From: Melioribacter roseus
GTDB lineage: Bacteria; Bacteroidota; Ignavibacteria; Ignavibacteriales; Melioribacteraceae
Direction: 5' to 3'
DNA length: 64,000 nucleotides
Assembly (NCBI GenBank): GCA_020726285.1
Contig: DYSW01000004.1
Span: 1 to 64,000, forward strand
This document shows, in pieces, positions 52,839 to 62,606 of this stretch (the first letter of the stretch is position 1; every line of letters starts with the position of its first letter). Both the position numbers and the translations under genes were made by a program. The notes under the pieces were generated by a model. That model saw only the letters and a list, made by a program, of their open reading frames with translations. It had not been told where the DNA came from and made no database searches.

Positions 52839-54977
52839 ATGGATAAAAGTAAAATAGCTCAAAGTGTTGTAATCATTATAGTTATAGCCATTAATCTAAT
52901 TTCTTTTTTTTCACCGCTTTTAAGCAACATTAGTTATGAATATTTTATTGTGAATGTGTTGTTTCTTGTATTATTATTTCCAATAATTATGGAAATAACT
53001 AGAAAAGAAATCTCTGCTCCCAAAGTTTGCCATTATAAAAATCCAATCATAAATTTTATTTTATTTCAAATAATTGCTCTAATTGTTAAACATTTTCATT
53101 CAATGGAATTATTGTTATTTGAAGCTAAATATTTTATCGGAATCTTTCTTTTTACACTTATAAATTTATATGTTATTTGGTTAACAATTATTTTATATGC
53201 TCCCAAACATAAAATATTAATTTATTATTTTATTGTTGGCATATTAGTTCTAATTCCCGTTTTCGAAATTTATTTTTTACCTCAGATCTTCTTTTATAAT
53301 CCAATAATAGGTTATTTCCCAGGAACGATTTATGACGATTATATCCCATTCAATGGAAAATTCTTCTTTTATAGAACTTTCATAATTTTTTTGTTAATGT
53401 CATTTTATTTTTTAGCCAAAAATCTAAACAGAAAAATAGGAATTACTGTAACTATAATAATTTTCACTATTTATATAGTATTTATTAACCCAGTCTTGGG
53501 TTTTTCCAACTCTATAAGAAGTTTGCAGAAACAATCAAAATCCACAATTGAAAACAAAAATTTCAAAATAACCTCTTTTGATAACTCTAATGAAATTTTA
53601 TCTAAATACCGAATTTTAGAGCAAGAATATGTAAAATCTAAAATATTTTCAAAAATTCAATTGAGCTTATACCAGAAAGTTGAAACTTATATTTTTTGTG
53701 ATAATTTCCAAAAGCAACGTTATTTTGGTTCTTCCGGAGCAGATGTAAGCAAAATATGGCAAAATTCGATATTTTTAGATGAAAATTCTTTCGATGAAAA
53801 TATACTTCACGAATTAGTACATTCTTATTCAAAGAATATTGGCACTGGATATTTGAAGTTGCCACACGATTACAATTTTGCTGTACTCGAAGGACTTCCA
53901 ATTTTTATTGAAGACAACTTCTTTGGCTATCCATTATTTGAACTTACAAATTATTTTAAGGAAAAAGATTCTTCATTAAGTATTCAAAAATTATTTGTTG
54001 AGAATAAATTCTTTATTTATTCGCCAACTGTAAGTTATCTAATTAGTGGAAGTTACGTTAAATATCTTGTCGAAAAATATGGAGTCCAAAAGTTTAAAAA
54101 ATATTATCAAAATGGAAATTATACTTTAACTTTTGGTAACAAAATTGAATATGATGAAATGGAATTTTGGCGAATTATCGAAAAAGTTGAATTAATAAAT
54201 TTTGTTGAATTTGAGAAACTTTTCTCAAAAGTAAAACCAATTTATAAAAAAGTAAATAATCATTTCATTGCGGAGCAGATTTGGAGAGCGGAAGAATTAA
54301 CCAAAATGAATAAATTATCCAATGCAATCGAAATTTATAATTCTATTTGGGAAAAATACCAAAATCCGGGAGCATTATTCAAAGCACTCAATTTGTTATT
54401 CAAATCTGAAAAATATGATTCAGTTTCATTTATAATTGGGCAAAATGAACATAATTTAAAAAATACAAGCTATAGCGATTTTGTTCAGTATTATAAATTT
54501 AAAATTGAATTAGTTAAAAATAATCTCACTAAAGCAAAAAAAATATCTTTCAAATTGTTAAATGAAAGTGTTAATAAAGAAATCCGCAAAAAAACGCAAA
54601 TAATTACTGATTTAATAGGATATGGAAAAATTGATTTTACAGGATATTTTCTTTCTAAAGAATATAAAACTGAGATTTTGAAAGAATATTTTAAGAAAAG
54701 TCCACAAATAAATTTGCTTGAAGAATTAATTTCTTACTTAAATTATGAAGAAAATGTTCAATATTTTGCACAAATAGATTTACAAAAAGAAGAAAATATC
54801 GAAAGTATGATTTTCATTGGGAATTATTTTTTAACAAACATGGACTTCGAAAACGCCTTATTTATCAAAAGTAGATTGGAAAACATGTTAAATACACCTA
54901 AATCACAGAGATTTATTGAAAAAGTTACGTGGATGAATTCCAATCAAAACCTCATTAAAAATATAAAAATGAATTAA
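52839..54977 (+). CDS. Polytopic membrane protein with HExxH metallopeptidase-like domain
   Basis: A 712-residue protein of no family that I recognise. Residues 1-220 contain about seven hydrophobic helices. A soluble domain follows with HELVH at 324-328 and a likely third ligand Glu351 in VLEGLPIFIED, about 23 residues further on, the gluzincin (peptidase MA/M1-like) arrangement. Residues about 420-710 are helical and charged with TPR-like spacing (IEIYNSIWEKYQNPGALFKA). The signals point to a membrane-bound zinc peptidase with a repeat tail. It is 3 bp from murA, and the CCA-adding-type gene starts at the next base after its stop. Enzyme activity is inferred from the motif only. Confidence 0.72.
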   Translation: MDKSKIAQSVVIIIVIAINLISFFSPLLSNISYEYFIVNVLFLVLLFPIIMEITRKEISAPKVCHYKNPIINFILFQIIALIVKHFHSMELLLFEAKYFIGIFLFTLINLYVIWLTIILYAPKHKILIYYFIVGILVLIPVFEIYFLPQIFFYNPIIGYFPGTIYDDYIPFNGKFFFYRTFIIFLLMSFYFLAKNLNRKIGITVTIIIFTIYIVFINPVLGFSNSIRSLQKQSKSTIENKNFKITSFDNSNEILSKYRILEQEYVKSKIFSKIQLSLYQKVETYIFCDNFQKQRYFGSSGADVSKIWQNSIFLDENSFDENILHELVHSYSKNIGTGYLKLPHDYNFAVLEGLPIFIEDNFFGYPLFELTNYFKEKDSSLSIQKLFVENKFFIYSPTVSYLISGSYVKYLVEKYGVQKFKKYYQNGNYTLTFGNKIEYDEMEFWRIIEKVELINFVEFEKLFSKVKPIYKKVNNHFIAEQIWRAEELTKMNKLSNAIEIYNSIWEKYQNPGALFKALNLLFKSEKYDSVSFIIGQNEHNLKNTSYSDFVQYYKFKIELVKNNLTKAKKISFKLLNESVNKEIRKKTQIITDLIGYGKIDFTGYFLSKEYKTEILKEYFKKSPQINLLEELISYLNYEENVQYFAQIDLQKEENIESMIFIGNYFLTNMDFENALFIKSRLENMLNTPKSQRFIEKVTWMNSNQNLIKNIKMN

Positions 54978-56393
54978 ATGCAAATTGAATATCTAATTAA
55001 AAAGCAATTGAATACATTCGACTTCTGGGAAAAATTCAGACAGACTTCCATCGAGACTGATTTGGAAATATATCTAGTTGGCGGTTACATTCGAGATATT
55101 ATTCTTGGACGAGACGAATTTCGACATGAAATGGATTTTTTAGTACTTGGAGACGGAGTTGAGTTCGCAAAAAACCTTGCTAAAAAATTTAATATAAAGG
55201 AAATTAATACTTTCCGAAATTTTGGTACAGCACATTTTAAGTACAAAAAAATGAATTTTGAATTTGTGGGAGCACGAAAAGAATCATACAATTTCGAAAG
55301 TAGAAATCCAATAGTTGCTCCAGGTTCGCTTGATGATGATATAAATAGAAGAGATTTTACAATTAATGCAATTGCAATTTCGATTGGAAAAACGGATTTT
55401 GGTGAAATTATTGATAAATTTGATGGAATTAAAGATCTTAAAAAGAGAATAATTAAAACCCCACTTACACCAGATGAAACGTTTTCGGATGATCCGTTAC
55501 GTATTATGAGAGCTATAAGATTTGCAACACAATTGAATTTTAAGATTTCCGATGGAACGATTCAAGGTATAAAAAATCAAAAAGATCGATTAAGAATTAT
55601 TTCACAAGAAAGAATATCTGACGAATTTCTAAAAATAATGGGAGCAGAAAAACCATCAATCGGTTTAGTTTTATTGCAAGAAATTGGAGTAATGGAAATT
55701 ATTTTTAATGAAATTGCTAAATTAAATGGAGTTGATCAAAGATTCGATTATCATCACAAAGATGTTTTTTTACATACTTGCCAAGTAGTGGATAATATTG
55801 CAGCAAAATCAAATAATCTTTGGCTTAGAATTGCTGGTTTGTTGCACGATATTGCAAAGCCACGAACAAAGGATTTTGTTGAAGGAACTGGTTGGACTTT
55901 TCACGGACACGAAGAAATTGGTGCAAGAATGGTAAAACATATTTTCAAGAAGATGAAATTTCCGTTTGTGCATATTCCCTATGTCGAGAATTTAGTCCGA
56001 CTTCATCTGCGTCCAATTGCACTTATTGATGAAATTGTAACTGATTCAGCAATAAGAAGATTAATTGTTTCAGCTGGTGAAAGTTTAGATGATTTGATCC
56101 TTTTATGCCGTTCAGATATTACTAGTAAAAATCTCACAAAAGTAACAAAGTATCTGAAAAATTATGATAGAGTGGTAGAAAAAATTAAGGAAGTTGAAGA
56201 AAAGGACAAATTAAGAGCATTCCAATCGCCAGTAAAAGGTGAAGAAATAATGGAAATTTGTAATCTGAAACCATCTAAAAAAGTAGGCGAAATAAAAGCA
56301 GCAATCGAAAATGCAATTCTTGAAGGAATAATTCCGAACGAATATGATGCAGCGTTTGAATATCTAAATAAAATAAAAGATGATTATTTGTAA
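54978..56393 (+). CDS. cca: CCA tRNA nucleotidyltransferase/poly(A) polymerase with HD domain
   Basis: A 471-residue class II nucleotidyltransferase. The head domain has LVGGYIRDIILG (33-44), and the metal-binding pair here is Glu51-Met-Asp53 (EMDF) instead of the usual DxD. The nucleotide-recognition segment includes DDDINRRDFTINAIAI and DDPLRIMRAIRFATQLNF. A C-terminal HD domain (LLHDIAKPRTKD, HGHEEIGARM) is fused, as in other bacterial CCA enzymes. It most likely adds or repairs the CCA end of tRNAs. The Glu substitution is conservative. It starts at the base after the stop of the membrane peptidase-like gene. Confidence 0.9.
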   Translation: MQIEYLIKKQLNTFDFWEKFRQTSIETDLEIYLVGGYIRDIILGRDEFRHEMDFLVLGDGVEFAKNLAKKFNIKEINTFRNFGTAHFKYKKMNFEFVGARKESYNFESRNPIVAPGSLDDDINRRDFTINAIAISIGKTDFGEIIDKFDGIKDLKKRIIKTPLTPDETFSDDPLRIMRAIRFATQLNFKISDGTIQGIKNQKDRLRIISQERISDEFLKIMGAEKPSIGLVLLQEIGVMEIIFNEIAKLNGVDQRFDYHHKDVFLHTCQVVDNIAAKSNNLWLRIAGLLHDIAKPRTKDFVEGTGWTFHGHEEIGARMVKHIFKKMKFPFVHIPYVENLVRLHLRPIALIDEIVTDSAIRRLIVSAGESLDDLILLCRSDITSKNLTKVTKYLKNYDRVVEKIKEVEEKDKLRAFQSPVKGEEIMEICNLKPSKKVGEIKAAIENAILEGIIPNEYDAAFEYLNKIKDDYL

Positions 56394-56478
56394 TTAGATT
56401 TGATTTTCGTTTTTTAATTGGAACTTATCAATTAGCAGCTCGTCATAACCATTGAAAAAAATTTTTTAGGAAAAATTT

Positions 56479-57819
56479 ATGCGTAAAATCAAAATCCTTT
56501 TTTTCTTGATAATAATTGCAAATACAACATTTGCTCAGAAACAATTAACGCTCGATGAAGTAATTTCGATTGCACTTCAAAATAACACAACTCTTAAAAC
56601 AAGCGAAAATAGTCTTCAGAATTATAAAAATTCGCTAACTGCTTCCCAAATGGAATTATTGCCAAGTTTATCAGCATCAGCTGGTTGGAGTTGGGCAAAA
56701 ATTTTGGATGACGGAGGAAAACAAAAAGATTATTTAGGTAATATTGTTACAACTCCGGCGTCAGAACAAGATAGTAGAGATTACAATGTTCGAGTCGGTG
56801 GAAGTTGGGTTTTGTTTGATGGGCTATCAAATTTTGCAACAATAAGTAGTTCACAAAATCAGTATATGGCAAATATTCAAACACTAAAAAAAATGAGAGA
56901 AGATATTGTTCTTCAAACTCAAACACTTTTTTACAATATAATAAAAGCCGATTTTCTGATGAATGTTAGAAAAGATATACTTGATTACAATAGAAAATTT
57001 ACATATATGATTGAAGAAAAAGTGAAAGTTGGAGCAGCAGCAAATGCAGATCTTTATGCTCAGCAAGTGCAAGAAGGGAATTCGGAATTAGCACTTATTA
57101 ATTCTGAAAACGATTACGAATTAGCTTTAAGTGAATTGCTCTATTATCTATCTATTGATGTTTTGCAAGAATATGAAATAGTAAATCCATTCAAAAATGC
57201 AATTGAAATTTCTGACTTGGACAAGGAATATGATTCTTTAGAAAATCTTGTTCAAACTGCTTTAGAAAATCGTGCGGACATTAAAAGTTATGAATTTAAC
57301 TTACAAGCACTTTCTGAAAATGTAATCTCAGCTCGAGGTGCTTATTTACCAAGCTTAACAGGAAGTTATGGTTGGGGAACATCTGGAACTGCAGTTAATG
57401 ATCTTTTTTCAAGAAATACTTATTCGGCATCACTTTCATTAAATATTCCTTTTTTTAGCAATTTTCGAACTACACAAAGTTACGAAGCTGCAAAAATTGC
57501 AGAATTAAACGGTATAGAAGAATTCAAATCATACAAACTTGAAATTACAAAGGAAGTTAAACAAGCATTTCTAAATCTGAAAACAGCAAAAAAAGGTTTG
57601 GACATAAGTGTTAAAACTCTAAAAGCTGCAACTGAAAATAGAAATCTAACTTCCGAAAAATATAAACTCGGTTCAGCAAGTATTGTTGAAGTTCTAAAGT
57701 CAGATAGTGATTATCAGGATGCAATAAGAAACAAAATTGATGCTGATTTTTTGTATTTAATATATAAAGAAACACTTTTAAATAGTATTGGCAAAATTGA
57801 TAACAAATTTTTGAACTAA
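56479..57819 (+). CDS. TolC-family outer-membrane efflux protein
   Basis: A 446-residue exported protein (signal peptide MRKIKILFFLIIIANTTFAQ) with the TolC/OEP fold: two repeats rich in long helices, starting LTLDEVISIALQNNTTLK and later LVQTALENRADIKSYEFNL. The beta-barrel strands read LLPSLSASAGWSWAK and YLPSLTGSYGWGTSG. It forms the outer-membrane channel of a tripartite exporter. It opens the operon of HlyD-type adaptor, ABC ATPase and two MacB-like permeases, with a 16-bp gap to the adaptor gene. The cargo (drug, peptide or lipoprotein-like compound) is unknown. Confidence 0.92.
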   Translation: MRKIKILFFLIIIANTTFAQKQLTLDEVISIALQNNTTLKTSENSLQNYKNSLTASQMELLPSLSASAGWSWAKILDDGGKQKDYLGNIVTTPASEQDSRDYNVRVGGSWVLFDGLSNFATISSSQNQYMANIQTLKKMREDIVLQTQTLFYNIIKADFLMNVRKDILDYNRKFTYMIEEKVKVGAAANADLYAQQVQEGNSELALINSENDYELALSELLYYLSIDVLQEYEIVNPFKNAIEISDLDKEYDSLENLVQTALENRADIKSYEFNLQALSENVISARGAYLPSLTGSYGWGTSGTAVNDLFSRNTYSASLSLNIPFFSNFRTTQSYEAAKIAELNGIEEFKSYKLEITKEVKQAFLNLKTAKKGLDISVKTLKAATENRNLTSEKYKLGSASIVEVLKSDSDYQDAIRNKIDADFLYLIYKETLLNSIGKIDNKFLN

Positions 57820-57835
57820 ATTCCTGGAGTAAATA

Positions 57836-59125
57836 ATGGGAAAGAATAAAAAAAATAACAAGAAAAAAATTATAATTTTTAGCGTACTCGGAGTACTTGT
57901 AATAGCTTTAATAATTGTAGCCATTGTAAATAGTAATAAAGAAAAAATTACAAAAGTTACGACTGAAATAGTAGAAAAAAGAAAAGTTACCCAAACAGTT
58001 AATGCAACTGGAACAATAAATCCAATTGATCAAGTAATTATAACACCTGAAGTTACTGGTGAAATTGTTCAACTTCCGGTACAAGAAGGCGATATTGTTA
58101 AAAAAGGTACACTTTTAATAAGAATTAAACCTGATATTTATATAGCAAAACGGAATAGAGCAATTGCTTCGCTTGAAGCAGCAAAAGCTGGATTATCAGT
58201 TTCTCATGCGTCGCTTGAAAAAATTGAAGCAGAATATGAAAGAATGAAAAAATTATTTGCTAAACAATTGGCTTCCCAACAAGATTTGGATGCTTTAAAA
58301 GCAAATTTTTTAAGTGCGAAAGGGCAATATGAATCTCAAATTGCTAATGTTCATCAGAATGAAGAATCACTTAAGGAACAAGAAGAAGATTTAGCAAAGA
58401 CTTCAATTTATTCGCCTTTGGACGGAGTTGTAAGTAAACTTAATGTTGAATTTGGCGAAAGAGTTTTAGGTAGCGGTTTTAGTCAAGGTACAGATATAAT
58501 GACTATTGCAGATTTAAATAATATGGAAGCTGTAGTTGAAGTTGATGAAAATGACGTAGTTTTAGTTTCAGTTGGCGATACATCAACCATTTCAATTGAT
58601 GCATTTGGTGAAGAAAAATTCAAAGGCGTAGTTTATCAAGTTGGAAATAGTGCAATTGCTGCAAACCTTGGAACACAAAATCAAGTTGTTAATTTTGAAG
58701 TAAAAATCAAATTAATTGGAAAGAATGAAAAACTAAAACCTGGAATGTCATGCGATTCTGACATCGAAACAGAAACGAAAATGAACGTAATTACAGTTCC
58801 AATTCAGAGTGTTACAGCAAGAATGGATACTCCAATTAAGTCGAAAAAACAAGATTCTGCTGAAAGTGAAGAAATTCAAGCACCAACAAATGGTAAAAAA
58901 CACAAATTAGAAGAAATAGTTTTTATATATAAAGATGGAAAAACTGTCAAAAAACCAGTAAAAACTGGAATTAGTGACGACTATTATATTGAAATAATCA
59001 GTGGTTTATCAGTTGGAGATGAAGTAATTAGCGGTCCATATAAATCAATTTCTCGCGAACTTGAAGATGGCTCACAAGTTGTAAAGGAAGAAAAATCAAA
59101 TTCATCAAAATTTTCTAAGAAGTAA
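57836..59125 (+). CDS. HlyD/MacA-type periplasmic adaptor protein
   Basis: A 429-residue membrane-fusion protein with a basic cytoplasmic start, one N-terminal membrane helix ([20 protein letters not shown]) and a periplasmic part. The lipoyl-like motif [19 protein letters not shown] is followed by a helical hairpin (about 100-190) with [19 protein letters not shown], the second lipoyl half [22 protein letters not shown], and beta-barrel/MP domains. The C-terminal tail is charged. It links the TolC-type channel to the MacB-type ABC transporter encoded next. Confidence 0.92.
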   Translation: MGKNKKNNKKKIIIFSVLGVLVIALIIVAIVNSNKEKITKVTTEIVEKRKVTQTVNATGTINPIDQVIITPEVTGEIVQLPVQEGDIVKKGTLLIRIKPDIYIAKRNRAIASLEAAKAGLSVSHASLEKIEAEYERMKKLFAKQLASQQDLDALKANFLSAKGQYESQIANVHQNEESLKEQEEDLAKTSIYSPLDGVVSKLNVEFGERVLGSGFSQGTDIMTIADLNNMEAVVEVDENDVVLVSVGDTSTISIDAFGEEKFKGVVYQVGNSAIAANLGTQNQVVNFEVKIKLIGKNEKLKPGMSCDSDIETETKMNVITVPIQSVTARMDTPIKSKKQDSAESEEIQAPTNGKKHKLEEIVFIYKDGKTVKKPVKTGISDDYYIEIISGLSVGDEVISGPYKSISRELEDGSQVVKEEKSNSSKFSKK

Positions 59126-59130
59126 TTAAA

Positions 59131-59838
59131 ATGAATATAATAAACATTGAACATATTGCTAAAATTTATGAAGTTGGAAGTGAAATTGTAAAAGCACTTG
59201 CTGATGTTTCGTTACGAATTGACAAAAACGAATACGTCGCAATTATGGGACCTTCCGGCTCTGGCAAATCAACTTTGATGAATATTTTAGGTTGTCTGGA
59301 TACACCATCAAGAGGAATTTATAATTTTGAAGGTTTTAATGTAAGCGAAATGGATGACAATCAATTAGCTTCAATCAGAAATAAAAAAATTGGCTTTGTT
59401 TTTCAGATATTTAATTTGCTTCCTCGTTCTACCGCACTTCATAATGTTGAACTTCCGCTAGTTTATGCTGGAATTGGAAAAGTTGAAAGATTAGAAAGAG
59501 CTAGCAAAGCTTTGGAAAGTGTAGGACTTTCAGATCGCGTTGAACATAAACCAAACGAACTTTCGGGCGGACAGCGACAAAGAGTAGCAGTAGCACGTGC
59601 GTTAGTAACAAATCCATCCATAATATTAGCCGATGAACCTACTGGAAATTTAGATTCGAAAACTGGTAATGATATTATGAAATTATTTCAAGATTTGCAC
59701 GATAAAGGAAATACTATAATTATTGTTACTCACGAGGAAGAAGTTGCACGTCATGCAAACAGAATAATCAGAATTCGTGATGGTTTTGTTGAAAGAGATG
59801 AAATAGTTAGAGAACGAACATTTTTGAGTGGAAATTAA
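59131..59838 (+). CDS. MacB/LolD-type ABC transporter ATP-binding protein
   Basis: A 235-residue ABC ATPase. Walker A is GPSGSGKST (about 40-48), the Q loop is [11 protein letters not shown], the signature is [15 protein letters not shown] and Walker B is [13 protein letters not shown], with the switch His in IIVTHEEE. The family with this exact signature serves the MacB, LolCDE and FtsEX-type permeases. It sits between the adaptor gene (5-bp gap) and the first permease gene (1-bp gap to the preferred start). Confidence 0.95.
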   Translation: MNIINIEHIAKIYEVGSEIVKALADVSLRIDKNEYVAIMGPSGSGKSTLMNILGCLDTPSRGIYNFEGFNVSEMDDNQLASIRNKKIGFVFQIFNLLPRSTALHNVELPLVYAGIGKVERLERASKALESVGLSDRVEHKPNELSGGQRQRVAVARALVTNPSIILADEPTGNLDSKTGNDIMKLFQDLHDKGNTIIIVTHEEEVARHANRIIRIRDGFVERDEIVRERTFLSGN

Positions 59839-59839
59839 T

Positions 59840-61075
59840 ATGCGAAATTTCTTATTTGAACTGAAAGAAGGTTTGTTTATTTCTTTTCGAGCAATTGGCG
59901 CCAACAAGGGGCGTTCTGTACTAACAACACTCGGCATTGTAATTGGAGTTTGGGCAGTTGTAACAATGTCCACTGCAATTAAAGGAATAGATAATGCCTT
60001 TAAAACTGGAGTAGCTTCACTTGGCTCTGATAATATTTTCATTGACAAATGGGCTTGGTTTAACCACGATACACCTTGGTGGGAACTTCGTAATCGTCGC
60101 GATTTAACAATGGAAGATTATGAAAAATACCGCTCACTTGCAAAATTACCAATTGCAATTGCCCCAAGTAATTGGACAAGAAAACTAGTTAAACACGGTG
60201 ATAATATAATCGAAAGCGTTTTTCTGACAGCAACTACAAGCGAATATTTAAATACAACAAATCTTACATTTTCTGAAGGAAGATTTTTTAATGAATTAGA
60301 AAGTAACGGCGGACGTGGAGTTGCAGTTTTGGGGAGTGCAATCGCTGAAAAATTATTCCCAAATGGTGGTGCTGTTGGAAATATAATTGATGTTTCTGGC
60401 AAAAAAATGCGTGTTGTCGGAATTCTTGAAGAGCAAGGAAGTTGGGTTATGGGCGATTTTAATCCCGATAATCAAATATATTTTCCATTAGAATTTACTT
60501 TTAAGAATTTTATTCACAGACGCGAATCAATCACAATTAACGTGCGAGCAGCAAATCCGCAATCAGTCGCAGAAGTTGAAGAAGAAGCTATCGGAATTAT
60601 GCGAAGAGTGCGAAGTTTAAAATACAATGAAGACAACGATTTTTCAATAAATCAACAATCTGGTTTGTTAGGAGAAATAGATAAAACAGTTGGAGTAATT
60701 CAAATAGCTGGATATTTCATCACAGGATTATCACTTTTTGTTGGAGCTATTGGAATTATGAATATAATGTTTGTCTCAGTAAAAGAAAGAACCAAAGAAA
60801 TTGGAATTCGTAAAGCAATTGGTGCAAAACGAAGAACAATTCTCGGACAGTTTATTGCTGAAGCATCAATAATTTGTTTAATCGGTGGATTTATTGGATT
60901 GATTTTTGCCGTAATAACTGGATTTGTGATAAATCAATGGTTACCAACTGTTGTACAATTCGATGCCGTTATTTTAGCTGTTGGAATTTCCTTAATAACT
61001 GGAATTTTCTCGGGTTTTGCACCAGCATACACTGCCGCAAAATTAGATCCAGTTGATGCTTTAAGATATGAATAG
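59840..61075 (+). CDS. MacB-like ABC transporter permease, first copy
   Basis: A 411-residue permease with the MacB/FtsX-type topology: one N-terminal helix (TTLGIVIGVWAVVTM), a large periplasmic domain and three C-terminal helices. The conserved coupling sequence [20 protein letters not shown] precedes the second helix pair, and DPVDALRYE ends the protein. The ATG at 59840 just after the ATPase stop is preferred over the GTG at 59828 inside it. A second permease follows after 7 bp, so the membrane part may be a heterodimer. Confidence 0.93.
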   Translation: MRNFLFELKEGLFISFRAIGANKGRSVLTTLGIVIGVWAVVTMSTAIKGIDNAFKTGVASLGSDNIFIDKWAWFNHDTPWWELRNRRDLTMEDYEKYRSLAKLPIAIAPSNWTRKLVKHGDNIIESVFLTATTSEYLNTTNLTFSEGRFFNELESNGGRGVAVLGSAIAEKLFPNGGAVGNIIDVSGKKMRVVGILEEQGSWVMGDFNPDNQIYFPLEFTFKNFIHRRESITINVRAANPQSVAEVEEEAIGIMRRVRSLKYNEDNDFSINQQSGLLGEIDKTVGVIQIAGYFITGLSLFVGAIGIMNIMFVSVKERTKEIGIRKAIGAKRRTILGQFIAEASIICLIGGFIGLIFAVITGFVINQWLPTVVQFDAVILAVGISLITGIFSGFAPAYTAAKLDPVDALRYE

Positions 61076-61082
61076 GTAGAAA

Positions 61083-62306
61083 ATGGAAATATTAAAAGTT
61101 GCTTTAGATTCAATACGAGCCAATAAATTAAGATCATTGCTAACAATACTTGGTATAGTGGTGGGTATTTTTTCAATTATTTCAATTAGTACAATTATTA
61201 CAGTTTTGCAAGAAACTATTGAACAAGGAGTTTCGAGTTTAGGTCAGAATACATTCCAAATTCAAAAATATCCAGCACAAATAAATATGGGTGGTCCAAA
61301 CCGACATAGATTTAGAAATAGAAAAGATATTACCTACGATGATTTTAAAAGATTTGAAAAGAAAATAACAAATGCCAAAAATATAGCTGCTGAACGTTGC
61401 GACGGAGGAAAAGTTGTTAAATATCGCGGTGAAGAAACAAATCCTAACGTAAATATTTGTGGTGGAACTATTGGTGTTTTTGTCAATAATGATTGGACTA
61501 TTTCAGAAGGACGAGAATTTAACGAAAGAGATATTGAAAGAACAGAAAAAATTGTTGTAATTGGAGCGGAGATTGCTGAAAAATTATTCAAAAATAATAG
61601 TCCACTCGGACAAACAATACGAGTTGATAATTTCAATCTGAGAGTAATTGGAGTTCTCGAGAAAAAGGGTGCAACATTTGGACGAAGTCAAGATAATTTC
61701 ATAATTACTCCATTTTCATCTTTTGAATCAATGTATGGAAAGTACGATCAATCTTTAAACATTACTGTAATGTCATTTTCTGAAGATGATTATGATGAAT
61801 TAATTGAACAAGCTACTGGAATTATGAGAACTTTGCGAAAAGTTCCACCAGGAGAAGAAGATGATTTTGGTATTTATTCAAATAAATCGATAATGGAACA
61901 AATAAATGAAATAACTTCTGGTGCTCGAATTGGTTCAATAGCAGTTGCATTAATTGCTTTGCTTGCAGCTGGTGTAGGAATTATGAATATTATGCTTGTT
62001 TCTGTAACTGAACGAACTCGCGAAATTGGTATCAGAAAAGCAATTGGTGCAAAAAAATCAAATATACTTATTCAATTCCTTTCGGAAGCAGTTGTTTTAT
62101 CACTTGTTGGCGGTGTAATTGGGATAATTCTTGGTGTAATTGCCGGAAATTTAGCAGGCTCATTGTTAGAAGCAACTGCAACTATTCCAATACTTTGGGT
62201 GATTATTGGTATTCTACTATGCGTACTTGTTGGAGTTGGTTTTGGAACTTATCCAGCTTATAAAGCGGCAAACCTTGATCCTATTGAAGCTTTGAGATAC
62301 GAATAA
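61083..62306 (+). CDS. MacB-like ABC transporter permease, second copy
   Basis: A 407-residue paralogue of the preceding permease with the same topology and the same blocks: [39 protein letters not shown], and DPIEALRYE at the end. The periplasmic domains of the two copies differ much more than the membrane parts. It is the last gene of the five-gene export operon, which ends in a strong terminator about 40 bp downstream. The pair is best read as two subunits of one exporter. Confidence 0.93.
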   Translation: MEILKVALDSIRANKLRSLLTILGIVVGIFSIISISTIITVLQETIEQGVSSLGQNTFQIQKYPAQINMGGPNRHRFRNRKDITYDDFKRFEKKITNAKNIAAERCDGGKVVKYRGEETNPNVNICGGTIGVFVNNDWTISEGREFNERDIERTEKIVVIGAEIAEKLFKNNSPLGQTIRVDNFNLRVIGVLEKKGATFGRSQDNFIITPFSSFESMYGKYDQSLNITVMSFSEDDYDELIEQATGIMRTLRKVPPGEEDDFGIYSNKSIMEQINEITSGARIGSIAVALIALLAAGVGIMNIMLVSVTERTREIGIRKAIGAKKSNILIQFLSEAVVLSLVGGVIGIILGVIAGNLAGSLLEATATIPILWVIIGILLCVLVGVGFGTYPAYKAANLDPIEALRYE

Positions 62307-62344
62307 GACAAGATTTATCAACTCTTATTAAATTGAAAAATTTT

Positions 62345-62380
62345 AACCTTCGCAGAAAATTTCTACGAAGGTTTTTTTTT
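62345..62380 (+). terminator. Rho-independent terminator of the export operon
   Basis: AACCTTCG (62345-62352) and CGAAGGTT (62366-62373) form an 8-bp stem around a 13-base loop that itself contains AGAAA/TTTCT. A run of T (62372-62380) follows directly, the classic form. Confidence 0.85.
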
Positions 62381-62606
62381 GCTGAAACTCATTTATCTTT
62401 AAAAAATAATTCAATATTTGTCTTTCGAAATTTTCAATACGTAAATCTGGAACCCAAAATTAGTAGTCCTTCAATCAGTTGATTCTAAATGAAATTAATT
62501 CTAAATCTTTTTTGTTGTTTTATATATTGGTATATTTACGTCCGAATTTATTTTCTTATTCAAAATTAAAGACTATTAATGCAATTTATAATAAATGGGA
62601 GAATCC
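62381..62606. other. Spacer before nifJ
   Basis: This stretch between the export-operon terminator and nifJ has no convincing gene. A weak promoter-like pair, TTTG (62511-62514) and TATATTTA (62531-62538), lies about 70 bp before the start. GGGAG at 62597-62601 is the ribosome-binding site. Confidence 0.4.
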
